Below the pieces are notes generated by a model. It saw nothing but the letters and a program-made list of their open reading frames with translations, was not told the DNA's origin and made no database searches. From assembly GCA_964371995.1 (NCBI GenBank), contig CAYJPG010000035.1, forward strand, positions 1 through 26,378: a DNA stretch of 26,378 nucleotides. The letters run 5' to 3'. Position numbers and translations under genes: made by a program. Origin of the DNA: SHZI01 sp964371995. GTDB lineage: Bacteria; Pseudomonadota; Gammaproteobacteria; Steroidobacterales; GCA-2729495. Numbering within the stretch: the first letter of the stretch is position 1; the number at the start of each line of letters is the position of its first letter. Below are positions 24,953 through 26,378 of the stretch, piece by piece.

Positions 24953-25594
24953 ATGACCGGAATACTAAGACGACAAACATCTCACAGGGTGGCCGCCACA
25001 GTTATCGCAGCAGCCTGTCTGCTGTATTTTTACACGGTGTCCGCAGCCGATGGCCCGGAAGGGGACGTTTCCCGGGGCGCTGTCGCCTGGGCTCAGCAAT
25101 GCCAACGCTGCCACAACATGCGGGACCCCATGGAGTTTCGTGACGATCAGTGGCGCGTCATCATGGCGCACATGCGGGTACGAGGCGGCCTTGATGGGCA
25201 ACAGGCACGGGATATTCTTGCCTTCCTTCAGGCCAGCAACGGTGGTTACTGGGAGGGTGCAGGAGCGCCCGCCTATACGCCGGCCGTACAGACGCAGGCC
25301 GCCGAGCAAGGCACCACCCGGACAGCAAGGACGGGAAAGGCTGTTTACGAACGCAGCTGTATCGCCTGCCATGGCCAGGACGGACGCGGCACGCTGCCCG
25401 GTGTGCCCGACTTCACCACCGCTGGTAGCCCGCTGACCAAACCCGATCAGGCCTTACAACGTAGCATTCTTGACGGTATTCGAAATCCGAAGTCTCCCGT
25501 CGCCATGCCTCCCAAAGGGGGCGATCCCACTTTGAGTACAGCAGATGCTTCAACCGTGCTGGCGTACCTGCGAATGACCTTTGGCCATGAGTGA
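24953..25594 (+). CDS. diheme c-type cytochrome
   Basis: This 213-residue exported protein has an N-terminal hydrophobic signal (AATVIAAACLLYFYTVSAAD) and two heme-binding motifs: CQRCH at residues 50-54 and CIACH at 136-140. The second domain is a typical class-I cytochrome c: GKAVYERSCIACHGQDGRGT, then AMPPKGGDPTLSTADASTVL with a likely axial Met, and VLAYLRM. The first heme domain is followed by DPMEFRDDQWRVIMAHMRVR, as in cytochromes tied to electron-transfer complexes. It is preceded by a strong GGAGG site. Its place after a porin and before a methyltransferase-like membrane protein suggests an envelope electron-transfer module, but the partner oxidoreductase is not in this window. Confidence 0.88.
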   Translation: MTGILRRQTSHRVAATVIAAACLLYFYTVSAADGPEGDVSRGAVAWAQQCQRCHNMRDPMEFRDDQWRVIMAHMRVRGGLDGQQARDILAFLQASNGGYWEGAGAPAYTPAVQTQAAEQGTTRTARTGKAVYERSCIACHGQDGRGTLPGVPDFTTAGSPLTKPDQALQRSILDGIRNPKSPVAMPPKGGDPTLSTADASTVLAYLRMTFGHE

Positions 25595-25615
25595 TGATTC
25601 AGCGACGTGGCAGCC

Positions 25616-26275
25616 ATGTATGACAGCGATGCATACGGCCTCTGGTCACTGGTCGTATTGAATTCGGCCATATTCATTATTTTCGCCTTCAGCTTCGCGA
25701 AGCCGCGCACACGAGTCGAGTGGCGCAACCTTGGGGGCTTCTCGGCATTCATCGTTGCGCTCTTCACCGAGATGTATGGCTTCCCGCTCACAATTTATCT
25801 GACATCCGGCTGGCTGCAGTCACGATTTCCGCAAGCTGATCTTCTCAGTCACAACTCAGGGCATCTGGGGCACACACTGCTTGGCTGGAAGACAGACCCG
25901 CATTGGGATCCTCTGCATATGCTCAGCAATCTTCTGATCTTCGCGGGTTTTCTGCTGCTGGCGTCCGCATGGCGTGTACTGCACAGCGCCCGGCAATCTG
26001 GCGAACCCGCGCTGGACGGGCCGTATGGGCGAATCCGGCACCCGCAGTATGTGGCCTTCATTCTCGTTATGCTCGGCTTCCTGTTGCAGTGGCCGACTCT
26101 GCCCACCCTGCTCATGTTTCCGTTTCTGGTGTACCTCTACGTGCGGCTGGCACACCGGGAAGAGAAGCAGAGCCTGCGCGAATTTGGCGAACGTTATCGT
26201 GCCTATATGGCGCAAACTCGGGCATTCGTTCCCAATTGGCGGAACCCGCAGTCTGGAACAGAACAAACCCGGTGA
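25616..26275 (+). CDS. isoprenylcysteine carboxyl methyltransferase (ICMT)-family membrane protein
   Basis: This protein of about 219 residues has four to five membrane segments (WSLVVLNSAIFIIFAFSFAK, FSAFIVALFTEMYGFPLTIY, HMLSNLLIFAGFLLLASAWR, MLGFLLQWPTLPTLLMFPFL). The C-terminal signature GPYGRIRHPQYVAFIL...REEKQSLREFGERYRAYM belongs to the ICMT/PEMT/NnrU superfamily. The RHPQY and downstream glutamate form the SAM-binding region in ICMT. Bacterial members have no proven substrate. It follows the cytochrome c gene by about 21 bases. The start is uncertain: GTG at 25607 or ATG at 25616, neither with a strong ribosome-binding site. Confidence 0.85.
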   Translation: MYDSDAYGLWSLVVLNSAIFIIFAFSFAKPRTRVEWRNLGGFSAFIVALFTEMYGFPLTIYLTSGWLQSRFPQADLLSHNSGHLGHTLLGWKTDPHWDPLHMLSNLLIFAGFLLLASAWRVLHSARQSGEPALDGPYGRIRHPQYVAFILVMLGFLLQWPTLPTLLMFPFLVYLYVRLAHREEKQSLREFGERYRAYMAQTRAFVPNWRNPQSGTEQTR

Positions 26276-26283
26276 GGCTGGCC

Positions 26284-26378
26284 TCAGCCCCGGAACACGG
26301 CAAGCCCGGCCAGCGACCGGAAGGGTGCCGTGAATCCCGTGTCCATCTGCTGCAGGAGCTTTTCTTCCTTCAGGTCGA
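26284..26378 (-). CDS. 3' end of an unidentified gene, runs off window
   Basis: On the minus strand an open frame enters from the right edge and reads DLKEEKLLQQMDTGFTAPFR then SLAGLAVFRG, stopping at a TGA (26284-26286) eight bases past the convergent methyltransferase-family gene. About 30 residues are visible, too few to assign a family. Its composition is protein-like and it respects the neighbour's end, so it is probably a genuine gene terminus. Confidence 0.4.
   Translation of the reverse strand, partial: DLKEEKLLQQMDTGFTAPFRSLAGLAVFRG

Noticed and set aside
1..26378. CRISPR arrays, intact tRNA/rRNA genes, complete insertion sequences
   Set aside because: Reading through the window showed no spaced direct repeats, no full cloverleaf, no rRNA signature and no intact transposase; only the integrase remnant and the tRNA-like 3' half were found.

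Overview
The window looks like a metagenome-style scaffold from a GC-rich Gram-negative bacterium, probably a gammaproteobacterium: it has RND efflux systems with TolC-type outer-membrane channels, Sec and lipoprotein signals and OmpR/HisKA regulators, but no ribosomal or other marker gene to fix the taxon. Three runs of exactly ten Ns (1484-1493, 3605-3614, 13664-13673) mark joins of unknown length and interrupt a phosphoketolase remnant, a metal RND pump and cusB.

Region 1 (1-1841) is gene debris. It holds a perfect hairpin, the tail-less core of a tyrosine recombinase, a sequence that folds like the 3' half of a tRNA, a nonsense-riddled 'transmembrane anchor' protein fragment, and two different partial copies of a phosphoketolase (xfp) gene on either side of an N gap. 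It reads as the scarred edge of a genomic island.

Region 2 (1843-16043, minus strand) is a metal efflux block. From upstream to downstream: a DUF2934 protein, a PilZ protein, cusC, cusB and cusA (Cu(I)/Ag(I) export, with the methionine triad intact), a small periplasmic protein, a 27-residue membrane peptide, a decayed cytochrome c, a decayed histidine-kinase tail, and then a second tripartite metal RND system (TolC-type channel, adaptor, CzcA-like pump) with a small periplasmic protein coupled to the pump by an ATGA overlap. Divergent from this block, on the plus strand, sit a response regulator and sensor kinase (16247-18472), the obvious candidates for its control.

Region 3 (18490-22879) has a multi-spanning APC-like membrane protein (minus), then an ackA-glgP pair (plus) with overlapping ATGA. 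Acetate kinase and glucan phosphorylase commonly accompany phosphoketolase, but here xfp is present only as debris about 18 kb away.

Region 4 (22880-26378) holds a plus-strand run of envelope genes: a small His-rich membrane protein, a DUF5676-like membrane protein, a coiled-coil outer-membrane porin, a diheme cytochrome c and an isoprenylcysteine-methyltransferase-family membrane protein. The end of a converging, unidentified gene lies at the right edge. The whole window is best read as a heavy-metal resistance island with accessory envelope functions, containing visible duplications and decay.
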